DNA of 64,000 nt from Comamonas sp. B21-038 (GTDB lineage: Bacteria > Pseudomonadota > Gammaproteobacteria > Burkholderiales > Burkholderiaceae_C). Shown piece after piece: positions 15,180-25,164 of this stretch (position 1 is the stretch's first letter; the number at the start of each line of letters is the position of its first letter). Both the position numbers and the translations under genes were made by a program. The stretch is from contig NZ_CP092462.1 of NCBI RefSeq assembly GCF_022387135.1, positions 4,278,001 to 4,342,000 of the forward strand. The letters are read 5' to 3'. The notes below the pieces were generated by a model. It had not been told where the DNA came from. It saw only the letters and a list, made by a program, of their open reading frames with translations, and searched no databases.

Positions 15180-16069
15180 TCGGATACTCCCATTGGTTCA
15201 GACACAGAATCGTTGCCCGGCCTGTGGCGCTGCGCGCGCACGCTGCCCAGCCGGCCCAGGCAGAGCGACAGCAGGTACAGGCCGCCAAGGCTCAAGGTGA
15301 TGGCGGCCGATGCCGCAATGCCCGCGTGGTAGGACAGCAGCAGGCCCAGCACGCTGCCGGCCATCGCGATACCGGTGGACAGCGCCATCTGCAGGCCCAC
15401 GCCGCGCAGCCAAAACCGCGCACTGGCGGCGGGCAACACCACCAGGGCCACGGCCATCAAGGTGCCCAGCGAATGGAAGCCCCCCACCAGGTTGAGCACG
15501 AGCAGCAGCATGAACAGCGCATGGCTGATGCTGCCCATGCGCCCCTGCAGGCGCAAAAAGCCGGGGTCCAGGCATTCCATCAGCAAGGGCCGGTACATCA
15601 GCGCCAGGCCCAGCATCGACAGGCTGGCGATGGTGGCGGTCAGGTACAGGGTGGGATCGTCCAGCGCCAGCACCGAGCCGAACAGCACATGCAGCAGATC
15701 CACATTGGAGCCGCGCAGCGAGACCAGCAACACGCCCAGCGCCAGCGAGATCAGGTAGAAACCGGCAAAACTTGCGTCTTCGCGCAAGGCGGTGTAGCGG
15801 GTCACCACACCCGAGAGCATGGCCACGACCAGGCCCGCGGCCAGGCCGCCGATCGTCATCGCCGGCAGGGACAGGCCAAACAGCAAATAGCCCAGGGCCG
15901 CGCCCGGCAAGATGGCATGTGACATGGCGTCGCCCACCAGGCTCATGCGGCGCAGCAGCAAGATGGTGCCCAAGGGCGCAGCGCCCGCACTCAAGGCCAG
16001 GCAGCCGGCCAGCGCGCGGCGCATGAAGCCGTAGTCCACAAAGGGATGCCACAACAGCTCGGCCATCAT
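15176..16069 (-). CDS. znuB: Zinc ABC transporter permease ZnuB
   Basis: 297 residues with about eight transmembrane helices, an ABC-3 family permease. Family motifs include LLLRRMSLVGDAMSHAILPG near residue 38 and SLGTLMAVALVVLPAASAR near 195. The start has a strong AGGAGGCGTGC ribosome site and overlaps the ATPase stop as ATGA; an ATG one codon downstream is possible. It forms the inner-membrane channel for Zn2+ delivered by ZnuA and powered by the ATPase at 16066-16800. The C-terminal tail after the last helix is basic and cytoplasmic. Confidence 0.9.
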   Translation of the reverse strand: MMAELLWHPFVDYGFMRRALAGCLALSAGAAPLGTILLLRRMSLVGDAMSHAILPGAALGYLLFGLSLPAMTIGGLAAGLVVAMLSGVVTRYTALREDASFAGFYLISLALGVLLVSLRGSNVDLLHVLFGSVLALDDPTLYLTATIASLSMLGLALMYRPLLMECLDPGFLRLQGRMGSISHALFMLLLVLNLVGGFHSLGTLMAVALVVLPAASARFWLRGVGLQMALSTGIAMAGSVLGLLLSYHAGIAASAAITLSLGGLYLLSLCLGRLGSVRAQRHRPGNDSVSEPMGVSE

Positions 16070-16800
16070 GCACGCCTCCTGGCGGTAGCGCGCGCTGTCA
16101 GGTTCGGCAGCACATCGGCGGTGTCGCCCCAGGCCAGCTGCGTCCCCGCCAGTGCCAATGCCTGCGGGAAATACCGCTGCACCATCTCGCGGTCATGCAG
16201 CACGGCCAGCACCGTTCTGCCCCGCGCATGCCACTGCTGCAACAGCTGCAGCAGCACATCGACGGAGGGCTCATCAACGCCGGTAAATGGCTCGTCCAGC
16301 AAGATCACCGGCGGGTTCTGTACCCAGAGCCGGGCAAAGCGCATGCGCTGAAACTGCCCGCCCGAGAGCTCGGCAATCCAGCGCGGCTGCCAGCCTTGCA
16401 GGCCTACCGTGGCCAGCGCTGCACCGATCTGCGCACGCTGCGCATCACTGACCGGCCCCAGCGCGCCGGTTTGCGCCCACAGGCCCAGGCTGACGAAGTC
16501 TTCCACACTGATGGGAAAGTCACGCTCCACCTCGCAGGCCTGCGCCAGATAGCCCAGTGCCGCACGCGGATAGCGGCAGCGCAGCGACCCTTGCATGGGC
16601 GCAAGCAGCCCCAGCAAGCCCTTGAGCAGGGTCGATTTACCGCCCCCGTTAGGGCCGACGATGGCCGTCATCGATCCGGCGGCAAACTGCCCGCTGACAC
16701 CGCGCAGTGCCAGCCTGCCGCCATAGCCCAGGCCCAGGTTGGAGAGTTCAAAGTCCACGCTGCAGCCCGGCACTGGCAAAGGGGGAACGGACTGCATCAT
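16066..16800 (-). CDS. znuC: Zinc ABC transporter ATP-binding protein ZnuC
   Basis: 244 residues, ABC ATPase. Walker A is GPNGGGKST, the Q-loop lies in ALGYLAQ, the signature is LSGGQFQRMRFAR, Walker B is PVILLDEPF, and the switch histidine is in AVLHD. The start is taken at ATG 16800 because its ATGA overlaps the stop of a small upstream frame; a second ATG follows at once, and longer N-terminal extensions lack domain support. It energises zinc import with ZnuB and ZnuA, the three genes overlapping by four bases each. Confidence 0.88.
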   Translation of the reverse strand: MMQSVPPLPVPGCSVDFELSNLGLGYGGRLALRGVSGQFAAGSMTAIVGPNGGGKSTLLKGLLGLLAPMQGSLRCRYPRAALGYLAQACEVERDFPISVEDFVSLGLWAQTGALGPVSDAQRAQIGAALATVGLQGWQPRWIAELSGGQFQRMRFARLWVQNPPVILLDEPFTGVDEPSVDVLLQLLQQWHARGRTVLAVLHDREMVQRYFPQALALAGTQLAWGDTADVLPNLTARATARRRA

Positions 16801-16925
16801 GGCTGTTGTACCGCCCATGCCACCACGCCCCATAGCAGCGCGCTCAGGCCCAGTGCCAGCAGGCAACGCGCCAGCGCCGAGGCCTGCAAGGCGCTGCGGC
16901 GCCTGGTTGTGTGTATTGATCTCAT
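16797..16925 (-). CDS. Possible small membrane protein coupled to znuC
   Basis: A 42-residue frame lies between the Zur box and znuC. The protein has a basic start (MRSIHTTRRRSALQ) and one strong hydrophobic helix (CLLALGLSALLWGVVAWAV), a typical single-pass small membrane protein. Its stop overlaps the znuC start as ATGA, the same junction used throughout this operon, which argues that it is translated. The ribosome site (GGGCGAGCT) is weak and the frame is open further upstream to 16994. I do not recognise a family. If real, it would be Zur-regulated and could assist the importer. Confidence 0.45.
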   Translation of the reverse strand: MRSIHTTRRRSALQASALARCLLALGLSALLWGVVAWAVQQP

Positions 16926-17004
16926 AGCTCGCCCATTCGCAGGTGCCGCGCACCCAGATTGCGCTGGGCGGCACCGGCTAAACACCTGGCACATTTCAAA
17001 AATG

Positions 17005-17020
17005 TGATGTTATAACATCA
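17005..17020. promoter_or_regulatory. Zur box of the znu operon
   Basis: TGATGTTATAACATCA is a perfect 16-bp palindrome matching the zinc uptake regulator site of proteobacteria. It lies about 80 bases before the small membrane frame and overlaps a TATAAC that could be the -10. Zn-loaded Zur would repress znuCBA. Confidence 0.88.
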
Positions 17021-17126
17021 AAACACCAGACTGGCGAAAAAAGCGCGGCTCTGCCTGACCACGGCGGCCTAGCGGTGCGGGAAGAAACGCGGTACAGGAA
17101 AGGGAGAGAAACAGCGATCCGGCGCG

Positions 17127-17555
17127 CTAAGCGGCGGGCGCAGCAGCGCAGCGGCTGCAGGTGCCATGCATCTCGACATGGGTGCTGCTGGGCCGGAAGC
17201 CGTTGGCCTTGGACCAGGTCTTGAGGCGCCGCTCTACCGCAGGCTCCAGGAACTCATCGACCTGGCCGCAGCTATCGCAGATAGCGAACACCACGAGGCC
17301 ATGGTCATGGCCTTCGGCATGGGCATGCGCGCAGACCACAAAAGAGTTGAGGCTCTCGACCCGGTGCACCAGGCCGTATTCGATCAGCTTGTCCAGCGCG
17401 CGGTAGACCTGCTGGGGCGCACGCAGGCCCTCGTCACGCAGCTGGTCCAGCAAGGCATAGGCACTGGCTGGATTGGCCTCACGCGCAAGCGCTTGCAGCA
17501 CCAGCGCTTGGTGCTTGGTCAACTCGGGCGGGGGCGTTTTGGCGGCTGTGGACAT
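17127..17555 (-). CDS. zur: Zinc uptake regulator Zur (Fur family)
   Basis: 142 residues. The N-terminal winged helix covers about 10-80 (LTKHQALVLQALAREANPAS, then QQVYRALDKLIEYGLVHRVE). The C-terminal dimerisation and metal domain has a histidine-rich stretch (CAHAHAEGHDHG), the CDSCG pair and a C-terminal CSRC pair, the structural zinc site of Fur proteins. Position between two Zur palindromes and znuABC supports Zur over Fur. It follows the small gene at 17595-17837 in the same direction and is divergent from the GTPase gene, so the box at 17915-17928 probably gives autoregulation too. Confidence 0.9.
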   Translation of the reverse strand: MSTAAKTPPPELTKHQALVLQALAREANPASAYALLDQLRDEGLRAPQQVYRALDKLIEYGLVHRVESLNSFVVCAHAHAEGHDHGLVVFAICDSCGQVDEFLEPAVERRLKTWSKANGFRPSSTHVEMHGTCSRCAAAPAA

Positions 17556-17594
17556 GGTGACAACAAAGGCAGAGGCCCGAGTTTAGCCGCTCTG

Positions 17595-17837
17595 CTATGC
17601 GGACGCCGCCAGCGGGGGCTCCGCAGCGGCGCGCTCCTGCTCTTGGGCGGCTTGCAGCAACCAGCGCTGCACCGCCTGCCAATGCGCATCGCCGTACAGG
17701 CGCCTGAAGCGCTGCGTCTCCTCCAACTCCGCATTGCGCCAGACCGCCAGCCGCTGCGCAATGTAGTCCGCGCTCAAGGGGATGCCGCATTCGACGGTGA
17801 TGCAGTGCCGCCACTGCGCGTAGGTTCGGGGAATCAT
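17595..17837 (-). CDS. Conserved small protein upstream of zur, function unknown
   Basis: 80 residues from ATG 17837, which has an AAAGGACAG ribosome site. The sequence is soluble and helical, rich in Trp, Arg and Gln ([17 protein letters not shown], then [19 protein letters not shown]), with two cysteines at about 13 and 18 that could bind metal. No signal peptide or membrane helix. It is the first gene after the Zur box at 17915-17928 and is followed 39 bases later by zur, so it is likely zinc regulated. I recognise no named domain. Confidence 0.65.
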   Translation of the reverse strand: MIPRTYAQWRHCITVECGIPLSADYIAQRLAVWRNAELEETQRFRRLYGDAHWQAVQRWLLQAAQEQERAAAEPPLAASA

Positions 17838-17914
17838 CGCTGTCCTTTCCACATCTCAACAGCTGCCAACCCCGGTTCCCAGTGAACGCTTGAGAAAATT
17901 CAGCTTGATTGTGT

Positions 17915-17928
17915 TATGTTATAACATA
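17915..17928. promoter_or_regulatory. Second Zur box, between the zur operon and the GTPase gene
   Basis: TATGTTATAACATA is a 14-bp palindrome sharing the ATGTTATAACAT core with the box at 17005-17020. A TTGAGA at 17890 stands 19 bases upstream, so the box overlaps the likely -10 of the GTPase gene. One site can serve both divergent transcripts. Confidence 0.85.
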
Positions 17929-18012
17929 TCGCATCACGAACACATGCACCACCCAGCGCTGACCTGGGCATGCAGCAAGCCGCCCGAGCCAGCGCCAACC
18001 CCGCATTCCACG

Positions 18013-19254
18013 ATGACTTCCACCACCCTCTTCTCCCCACTGGCAACAGCACGCCCAACCAAGCTCCCCGTCACCGTGCTCTCCGGTTTTCTGGGGGCCG
18101 GCAAAACCACGCTCCTCAATCACATCCTGAACAACCGCGAAGGCCGGCGCGTGGCGGTCATCGTCAATGACATGTCCGAAGTCAATATCGACGCCGCCCT
18201 GGTGCGCCAGGGCGGGGCTGAGCTGTCGCGCACCGATGAGAAGCTGGTGGAGATGAGCAATGGCTGCATCTGCTGCACCCTGCGCGAGGACCTGCTGGTA
18301 GAAGTCAGCCGCCTGGCCCGCGAAGGCCGCTTTGACCAGCTGGTGATCGAGTCCACCGGCATCTCCGAGCCATTGCCGGTGGCCGAGACCTTTACTTTTG
18401 CCGGCGAGGACGGCCGCAGCCTGGGCGATGTGGCGCAGCTGGACACGATGGTCACGGTGGTCGATGCCTTCAACTTTCTGCGTGACTACAGCTCGCGCGA
18501 CCATCTGCGAGCCCGTGGCCAATCGCTGGGGGATGAGGACCAGCGCACCGTGGTCGACCTGCTGGTCGAGCAGATCGAGTTCTGCGATGTGATTGTGCTC
18601 AACAAGGCCGACCTGGTGTCTGACGCCGAGCGCGAGCAGCTGATGGGCATCTTGCGGGGCCTGAACCGCCGCGCCCGCATTGAGCTGGCCGTGTTTGGCC
18701 AGGTGCCGCTGCACAAGGTGCTGCAAACGGGCCTGTTCGATTTTGAGCAGGCCTCCCAGGCCCCCGGCTGGCTGCAGGAGCTGCGTGGCAGCCACCAGCC
18801 CGAGACGGAGGCCTATGGCATTGGCAGCTTTGTCTACCGCGCCCGCCGCCCCTTCCACCCCGAGCGCTTTTTTGCGCTGATCAACCAGGAATGGCCGGGG
18901 GTGGTGCGCTCCAAAGGCTTTTTCTGGCTGGCCAGCCACCCGACGTTGGCCGGCCAGTGGTCACAAGCCGGTGCCGTGGCGCGCCACAGCGCCGCCGGCT
19001 ACTGGTGGGCCGCCGTGCCCGAAGAGCGCTGGCCGCAGGACGCAGAGGCGCTGGCCTTGATACGCCAAGCCTGGGACGACCGCGTAGGCGACGCCCGCCA
19101 GGAGCTGGTGTTGATCGGCATGGACATGGACGAGCCGGCGCTGCGCGCGCAGCTGGACAGCTGCCTGCTGAGCGATGCGGAGATGGCGCAGGGGCCCGCG
19201 GTGTGGACGGGGTGGCGGCATTCGTTTGTGGATTGGCCCGACAGCAAGATCTAA
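18013..19254 (+). CDS. COG0523/CobW-family GTPase, zinc-regulated metallochaperone
   Basis: 413 residues from ATG 18013. The Zur box at 17915-17928 lies inside the longer frame, which excludes its first start at 17890; ATG 17944 remains possible. The P-loop GFLGAGKTT is near residue 24, the metal-binding CxCC motif [11 protein letters not shown] near 84, the switch region ESTGISEP near 115 and the base-recognition motif NKAD near 200. A CobW C-terminal domain follows from about 280. Such Zur-repressed GTPases (ZigA/ZagA class) move zinc to essential enzymes when zinc is scarce. The paired Zur box is strong support for that subgroup rather than cobalamin synthesis. Confidence 0.87.
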   Translation: MTSTTLFSPLATARPTKLPVTVLSGFLGAGKTTLLNHILNNREGRRVAVIVNDMSEVNIDAALVRQGGAELSRTDEKLVEMSNGCICCTLREDLLVEVSRLAREGRFDQLVIESTGISEPLPVAETFTFAGEDGRSLGDVAQLDTMVTVVDAFNFLRDYSSRDHLRARGQSLGDEDQRTVVDLLVEQIEFCDVIVLNKADLVSDAEREQLMGILRGLNRRARIELAVFGQVPLHKVLQTGLFDFEQASQAPGWLQELRGSHQPETEAYGIGSFVYRARRPFHPERFFALINQEWPGVVRSKGFFWLASHPTLAGQWSQAGAVARHSAAGYWWAAVPEERWPQDAEALALIRQAWDDRVGDARQELVLIGMDMDEPALRAQLDSCLLSDAEMAQGPAVWTGWRHSFVDWPDSKI

Positions 19255-19287
19255 CAGGCACCCACAAGCGCGAAGACCCATGCAGCC

Positions 19288-20484
19288 TTACAGCGCCTTG
19301 TAAACCGCCAGGGTCTCCGCTGCGCAGCGCTGCCAGGAGTAGTTGGCCGCCCGCTCCAAGCCCTTGGCACTGGCATCGCGCAGCCATGCCTCGTCTCCAA
19401 GATGGCGTTGCAGACCGCGCAGAATGTCGTCCACGTCCAGCGGGTTGACCAGCGCCGCTGCACCGCCCGCCACCTCGGGCATGCAGGAGGCGTCCGAGGT
19501 CAGCACCGGCGTGCCGCTGGCCATCGCCTCCACGATCGGCAGGCCAAAGCCTTCATAGAGCGAAGGGTAGGCGAACAGGCGCGCGCCCGCATAGAGCATG
19601 GGCAGGTCGGCCTGGTCGACATAGGACAGGTAGTGCAGCCAGCCCTCGTTGGCCGCCTGCTCCATGCGGCGGTGTATGTCTTCGGATTTCCAGCCCTTGC
19701 CGCCTGCCAGCACCAGCGGACAAGCCTTGCGCAAGGCTGGGTCCAGCTGCGCGTAGGCCTGCAGCAAGCGGCCGATATTCTTGCGTGGCTCGATCGTGCC
19801 CACATACAGCGCGTAGCTGCGCGGCTGCAGGCCATGCTTGGCCAGCACAGGGGCCAGTTCAGCATCGCTGCGCGGATGGTAGGCGGCATCCATGCCCAGG
19901 CCAATGGCTGTGACCTTGTCCGCCGACCAGCCAAAGTGCTGGATGAATTCCTGGCGCACCGTTTCCGTATCGGTGATCACATGCTCGGTGTGCCTGAGGC
20001 TGCTGCCGAAAGCCAGGTTCATGAATTCCACACGCGCCTGCGGGTGGAACTCGGGGTAGAACACATGCGAGAGGTCATGCACGGTATTGACCGTGCGGCC
20101 TGGGAAAGGCGGAACCAGGTAATTAGGGGAGTGGAAGATGGCCTGCCCTTCCCCGCGTACTCGCCAACGCGAAATGGCAGGCATCAGCGATTGGTACACC
20201 CGCACTGCTGCGCGGTTGGCCGACAAGGTGCTACGCAGACGCGTGAACAACGTGGGCGCAGTATGAGGGGTGGTTTGCACACCCGGCGCCGCAGCGGTGG
20301 GGCTTGGACTCTGTCCACCGAGCGCCGCCAACGGATCTGCCACCCAATGGCCATGTGAAAAGTAGCGCAAACGGTCTACATCAGGATGCTGGCGCAGTTG
20401 GCTGGCCAGCTCGTAGCTGTAACGCCCAATGCCGGTCAACGGCGCATGGAGCGCATCAGCGCCCAAGATGATGTCTAAACCCAT
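19288..20484 (-). CDS. Glycosyltransferase family 4, O-polysaccharide assembly
   Basis: 398 residues from ATG 20484, preceded by GAAGGACC and eight bases after the rmd stop. A GT-B enzyme: the N-terminal domain has the glycine loop GIGRYSYELA. The C-terminal domain has EPRKNIGRL near 215 and the nucleotide-sugar motif EGFGLPIVEAMASGTPVL near 305, containing the EX7E acid pair. By context it should transfer D-rhamnose or mannose from a GDP-sugar, like WbpY or WbpZ of the P. aeruginosa A-band locus. It is the last gene of the operon, converging on the GTPase gene with 33 bases between. Confidence 0.85.
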   Translation of the reverse strand: MGLDIILGADALHAPLTGIGRYSYELASQLRQHPDVDRLRYFSHGHWVADPLAALGGQSPSPTAAAPGVQTTPHTAPTLFTRLRSTLSANRAAVRVYQSLMPAISRWRVRGEGQAIFHSPNYLVPPFPGRTVNTVHDLSHVFYPEFHPQARVEFMNLAFGSSLRHTEHVITDTETVRQEFIQHFGWSADKVTAIGLGMDAAYHPRSDAELAPVLAKHGLQPRSYALYVGTIEPRKNIGRLLQAYAQLDPALRKACPLVLAGGKGWKSEDIHRRMEQAANEGWLHYLSYVDQADLPMLYAGARLFAYPSLYEGFGLPIVEAMASGTPVLTSDASCMPEVAGGAAALVNPLDVDDILRGLQRHLGDEAWLRDASAKGLERAANYSWQRCAAETLAVYKAL

Positions 20485-20492
20485 AAGGTCCT

Positions 20493-21439
20493 TCAAGCCC
20501 GCAGCATCCAGCGCAGGGTGTCTTCCAGTTGGTAGCTGCGCCACTCACCGATGGCCTGCTCCAGCGCTGTGGTGTCAGCACGCAAGATGCGCACCTCGTT
20601 GGCACGTACAAAGGCCGGATTCACCCGTACCTCCATGGTGTGACCGCTGATCTGCTGCACCTGTTCCAATACGTCGCGCAGCGACCAGGTGCGGCCCGAG
20701 CCGACATTGAACACCCCACCCACTGCAGTGCCCTGCGCGGCGCTATCCAGCAAGCGCACATAGGCGGCCGCCACATCGCGTACGTCAGAAAAATCGCGGT
20801 CCACATCCAGGTTGCCCAGCTCGATCACGTCGGCCTTGCGCAGCGCATGGTCCACGATCTTGGGGATCAGAAACTGCGGCGACTGGCCCAGGCCGGTGTA
20901 GTTGAACGGCCGCACCAGCACCACCGGCAACTGCGGCAGCCACAGCCGCGCCATGTATTCCATCGCGAGCTTACTCACGGCGTAGTCATTGGCAGGGTTG
21001 GCGGTGGTGCTCTCGGGCAAGGCACCTTCATGGCTGTTGCCGTAGATGTTGGCACTGCTGGCCAGCAACACGCACTGCGGCTTGACAGGCAAAGTACTCA
21101 ATGCCTGCAGCAGGTGGCGGGTGCCCACGACATTGACGCGGTAGAAATCATCCGCCGAGCCGTGGCCCACAAACGCAATCGCTGCCAAATGCACCACCGC
21201 CTGCGGACTGATCTGGTGAACAGCGCTTTTCAGCGCTGCCTCGTCGAGCAAATCCGCCTGCAGGCACTGCGCTGCTGGAATCAGCCCAGCGCCACCGGAC
21301 GCGGAGCGATCGAGCGACCAGACATCCCAGCCAGCAGCGCGCAGCAAGGGCACCAGATGCTGACCGGTAAACCCCTGCGCACCTGTCAGCAGTACCCGCT
21401 TTTGGGCTGCTGCACCCACGGCATTGGCAGCGGCGTTCA

Positions 21440-21440
<1 letters not shown>
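20493..21440 (-). CDS. rmd: GDP-4-keto-6-deoxy-D-mannose reductase (Rmd-like)
   Basis: 315 residues, short-chain dehydrogenase/reductase of the extended NDP-sugar epimerase type. The NAD(P) motif is TGAQGFTGQHL near residue 19, with a serine near 127 and the catalytic YAVSK near 150. It starts in a TGATG overlap with gmd. The usual role is stereospecific reduction of GDP-4-keto-6-deoxy-D-mannose to GDP-D-rhamnose. A close alternative is GDP-6-deoxy-D-talose synthesis, which uses the same substrate; the A-band-like gene set favours rhamnose. Confidence 0.82.
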
Positions 21441-22516
<1,076 letters not shown>

Positions 22517-22667
22517 TCAGGATGGCAAGATTTCGGAAATCTCAATCATTGCAGCAGCCTTCATATCTTCGTGCTGCAGCGGCATACTATCAACTAAATT
22601 AAAACATAACCATTACTCATTCTCAGTATGTCAAAACCTGCCACTGGAGATAACCAGTTAAATATTC

Positions 22668-25160
22668 TCAAACTTCAACCTTGGTAGCAATACGCTGAAG
22701 TAGCTGCGCTGCGCTTTGCCCCCAAGTCTGCCACGGCATGTGCTTAGAATTTCTTTCCTGGCGATTGTCAAATGAAGCTACATAACTGCTGATCACTGCT
22801 TCCAGCCCAGCTGCAGAATTAAAATATATAGCGTAATCACCGGCCACCTCACGAAACACCGGAATATCGCGAGCAATAATTGGGAGATCAATTTGAGCAG
22901 CCTCAATCAAGGGCAATCCAAACCCCTCACCATAAGAGGCGGCAATCAAACAATCCGATTGCGCATATACTTTTGCAAGATATTCATCACTTATTCCTTG
23001 CAACCAAAAGAGCCTCTCACCGAGCTGGGGATGCCCTTGTAAGTCATCCACCAGTCTGTCTACCTTCCACCCCTGCTTTCCAACAAACACCAGGTTGAAA
23101 TCGGTAGAAGAGTTCCATAAGGCGTTGGCCGCATCCAAGACTTGAGCGTGCCCTTTACGTGGCTCCACTGTCCCCACCATCAGGAAGGTCGGACGCATGG
23201 AAAGTTTATCGAGTGTTTCCGATGAATCGGCCGGCAGTCCTTGGCTGGGAGTAGAACTTTCAATGTCCGCCCCCATGTGAAACCAGTCAATCTGCGGCAG
23301 GTTTGTTGATCCTTGTTTTCGACACCATGCTTTGAACTCATCCGCGACAGACTGCGATATACAAATGACCCCATCAGTCTGCGCAGCCACGCTTACCCAA
23401 CGGGAATGGTTAGCTTGAGCACCTTCGGGAAAGAACTGCGGCATCGTGATGGGCAGCAAGTCATACAGCACAAATCGCACATCGACGCCGTGATTACGTA
23501 AAGTCTGATAAAAGGGCGACTGGTAGATCTGCACTTGCGGCTGCATATCTAGCGCCAAAAATATATCGCCGGAAGCGTAATCAATGGCGGCATCCGGATC
23601 AGCCGCGTACGCGCCTGGCTTGCCCAAAAAATTCTGAACAAATTGATCAGCGTAGCGATAACCGAGTTTTTCTGTCGTCGCGTAAACGGCTCGGACTTCA
23701 TAGGCATCCGGCGGGTGTGAAAGCCATTCATGGAGAATGCTGCGTACTACACGTTGAATCCCGGTTCGGGCGTCGCGCTGCACCAGCTCTGAGATATCGA
23801 CCAATAACTGCGGTTTGGCAGCTCTGTGGTTACGCGCAATGGCCTGCGACAGGCCCATCAAGTCCAGGCTTGCATCTTCCGCCGCCATCTGCGCAATGGC
23901 GGGCAGCAGATCCGACCGAACAGATGCCTCTGTCACGGTCGTCTTTGAGACCAAGTCCTCCAGCGCTGCAATGGTTCGGAGCGCCGAGTTCTCCCAGGAA
24001 AACTGGGTTGCCTGCCTTAAAGCGTGCGCCCGAAGCTCTTGGTGGAAGTCTGCATCGGTCAACGCTTCGGCCATCTTTTGCGCTATGTCTGCGGGATCAT
24101 ACGGATCAAAGAGCGCTCGCTCCCATCCTATGACCTCGGGAACACTGGTAGTGTTGGCCCCAATGGTGGCTGCACCACAGGACATGGCCTCCAGTGCCGG
24201 CAAGCCAAAGCCTTCATGCCAGGACGGAAACACATAGAGGGCACATTGGCAGTACAACTGCACCATGTCGTCATCGCTGATGCGTCCCGTAATCACCACC
24301 TCAGCCTGGCCCAATCCGCAGTCGCGTATATGGGCCTCTAGCTGCTCACGGTGATCTGGTGGCAACCCACCGGCCAGTACCAATTGATGGGCATGGCGCA
24401 AATCAGTTGAGAGCTGCGCAAATGCGCTGATGAGGCCTCTATGGTTCTTACGCTCATCCGTTGCACCGGAATACATCACAAAGGGCTTGCGAATACCCAA
24501 GCGCCTTTGCAAATCACGTGTTTGCTCGGCTGAATAGCTCACCGGCCTGAAGCAGGGGTCTATCGCCGAGGAAATGTTGACGACGCTATGTGAATCCACC
24601 TGAAGGTGCGTGATGGCTTCTTGCCTTGCTGATTCAGATATGGCCAACAGCAAATCTGCCTTTTTCGCTTGCGCAGTACAGGCTAAGTAGTGATCACGAT
24701 AGACCGTGTCGTTGTCCAGATAGGTGGATGCCTGGATCAACGGGATCGCATCGTAAAACGTGACCGCTACCGGGCACCCCGCCCGCTCATGGACACTGTG
24801 CACCGAGTTGTCGCCGAAGCCGTCGTAGAGACTGCTGATGTGCACCGCATCAGGCTGAATCTGGCAAATGGCCTCTTCTCTGATGATGGCTGCAATACCT
24901 CGGCGCACCGCATTTTCTGGCTCGCTGCTATTTACCGGCGCGAGCGCATGCCAGACATGGATGTGATTGGCTGGTATCCATGGCTTAAACGCATCACGTA
25001 TCGGCCGAATCGTTTCAGCCAGCATGCCATTGAGCAACAGATGAATCTCATGTTCACCCTTGTTTTTAGCCATCGCCAAGGCCAGCGCAAGCGTGTACCG
25101 GCCTATCCCTCTGTGCCGACTCGCAGACTGCGCTCCTTGAAGATCAATCAAGATTCTCAT
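22668..25160 (-). CDS. Double-domain GT4 glycosyltransferase, WbdA-like
   Basis: 830 residues made of two GT-B glycosyltransferase modules. Module one covers about 1-400, with GIGRYTLALALA near 18, GATDERKNHRGLI near 232 and EGFGLPALEAMSCGAATIG near 315. Module two covers about 450-830, with DISELVQRDARTGIQRVVRS near 455, GTVEPRKGH near 655 and EGFGLPLIEAA near 740. Each has an EX7E pair, so both may be active. The architecture resembles WbdA, the polymerising mannosyltransferase of E. coli O9a. It starts four bases after the methyltransferase stop. With the downstream single-module enzyme it supplies three GT modules, matching the three rhamnosyltransferases of the A-band locus. Confidence 0.85.
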   Translation of the reverse strand: MRILIDLQGAQSASRHRGIGRYTLALALAMAKNKGEHEIHLLLNGMLAETIRPIRDAFKPWIPANHIHVWHALAPVNSSEPENAVRRGIAAIIREEAICQIQPDAVHISSLYDGFGDNSVHSVHERAGCPVAVTFYDAIPLIQASTYLDNDTVYRDHYLACTAQAKKADLLLAISESARQEAITHLQVDSHSVVNISSAIDPCFRPVSYSAEQTRDLQRRLGIRKPFVMYSGATDERKNHRGLISAFAQLSTDLRHAHQLVLAGGLPPDHREQLEAHIRDCGLGQAEVVITGRISDDDMVQLYCQCALYVFPSWHEGFGLPALEAMSCGAATIGANTTSVPEVIGWERALFDPYDPADIAQKMAEALTDADFHQELRAHALRQATQFSWENSALRTIAALEDLVSKTTVTEASVRSDLLPAIAQMAAEDASLDLMGLSQAIARNHRAAKPQLLVDISELVQRDARTGIQRVVRSILHEWLSHPPDAYEVRAVYATTEKLGYRYADQFVQNFLGKPGAYAADPDAAIDYASGDIFLALDMQPQVQIYQSPFYQTLRNHGVDVRFVLYDLLPITMPQFFPEGAQANHSRWVSVAAQTDGVICISQSVADEFKAWCRKQGSTNLPQIDWFHMGADIESSTPSQGLPADSSETLDKLSMRPTFLMVGTVEPRKGHAQVLDAANALWNSSTDFNLVFVGKQGWKVDRLVDDLQGHPQLGERLFWLQGISDEYLAKVYAQSDCLIAASYGEGFGLPLIEAAQIDLPIIARDIPVFREVAGDYAIYFNSAAGLEAVISSYVASFDNRQERNSKHMPWQTWGQSAAQLLQRIATKVEV

Positions 25161-25164
25161 GGTC

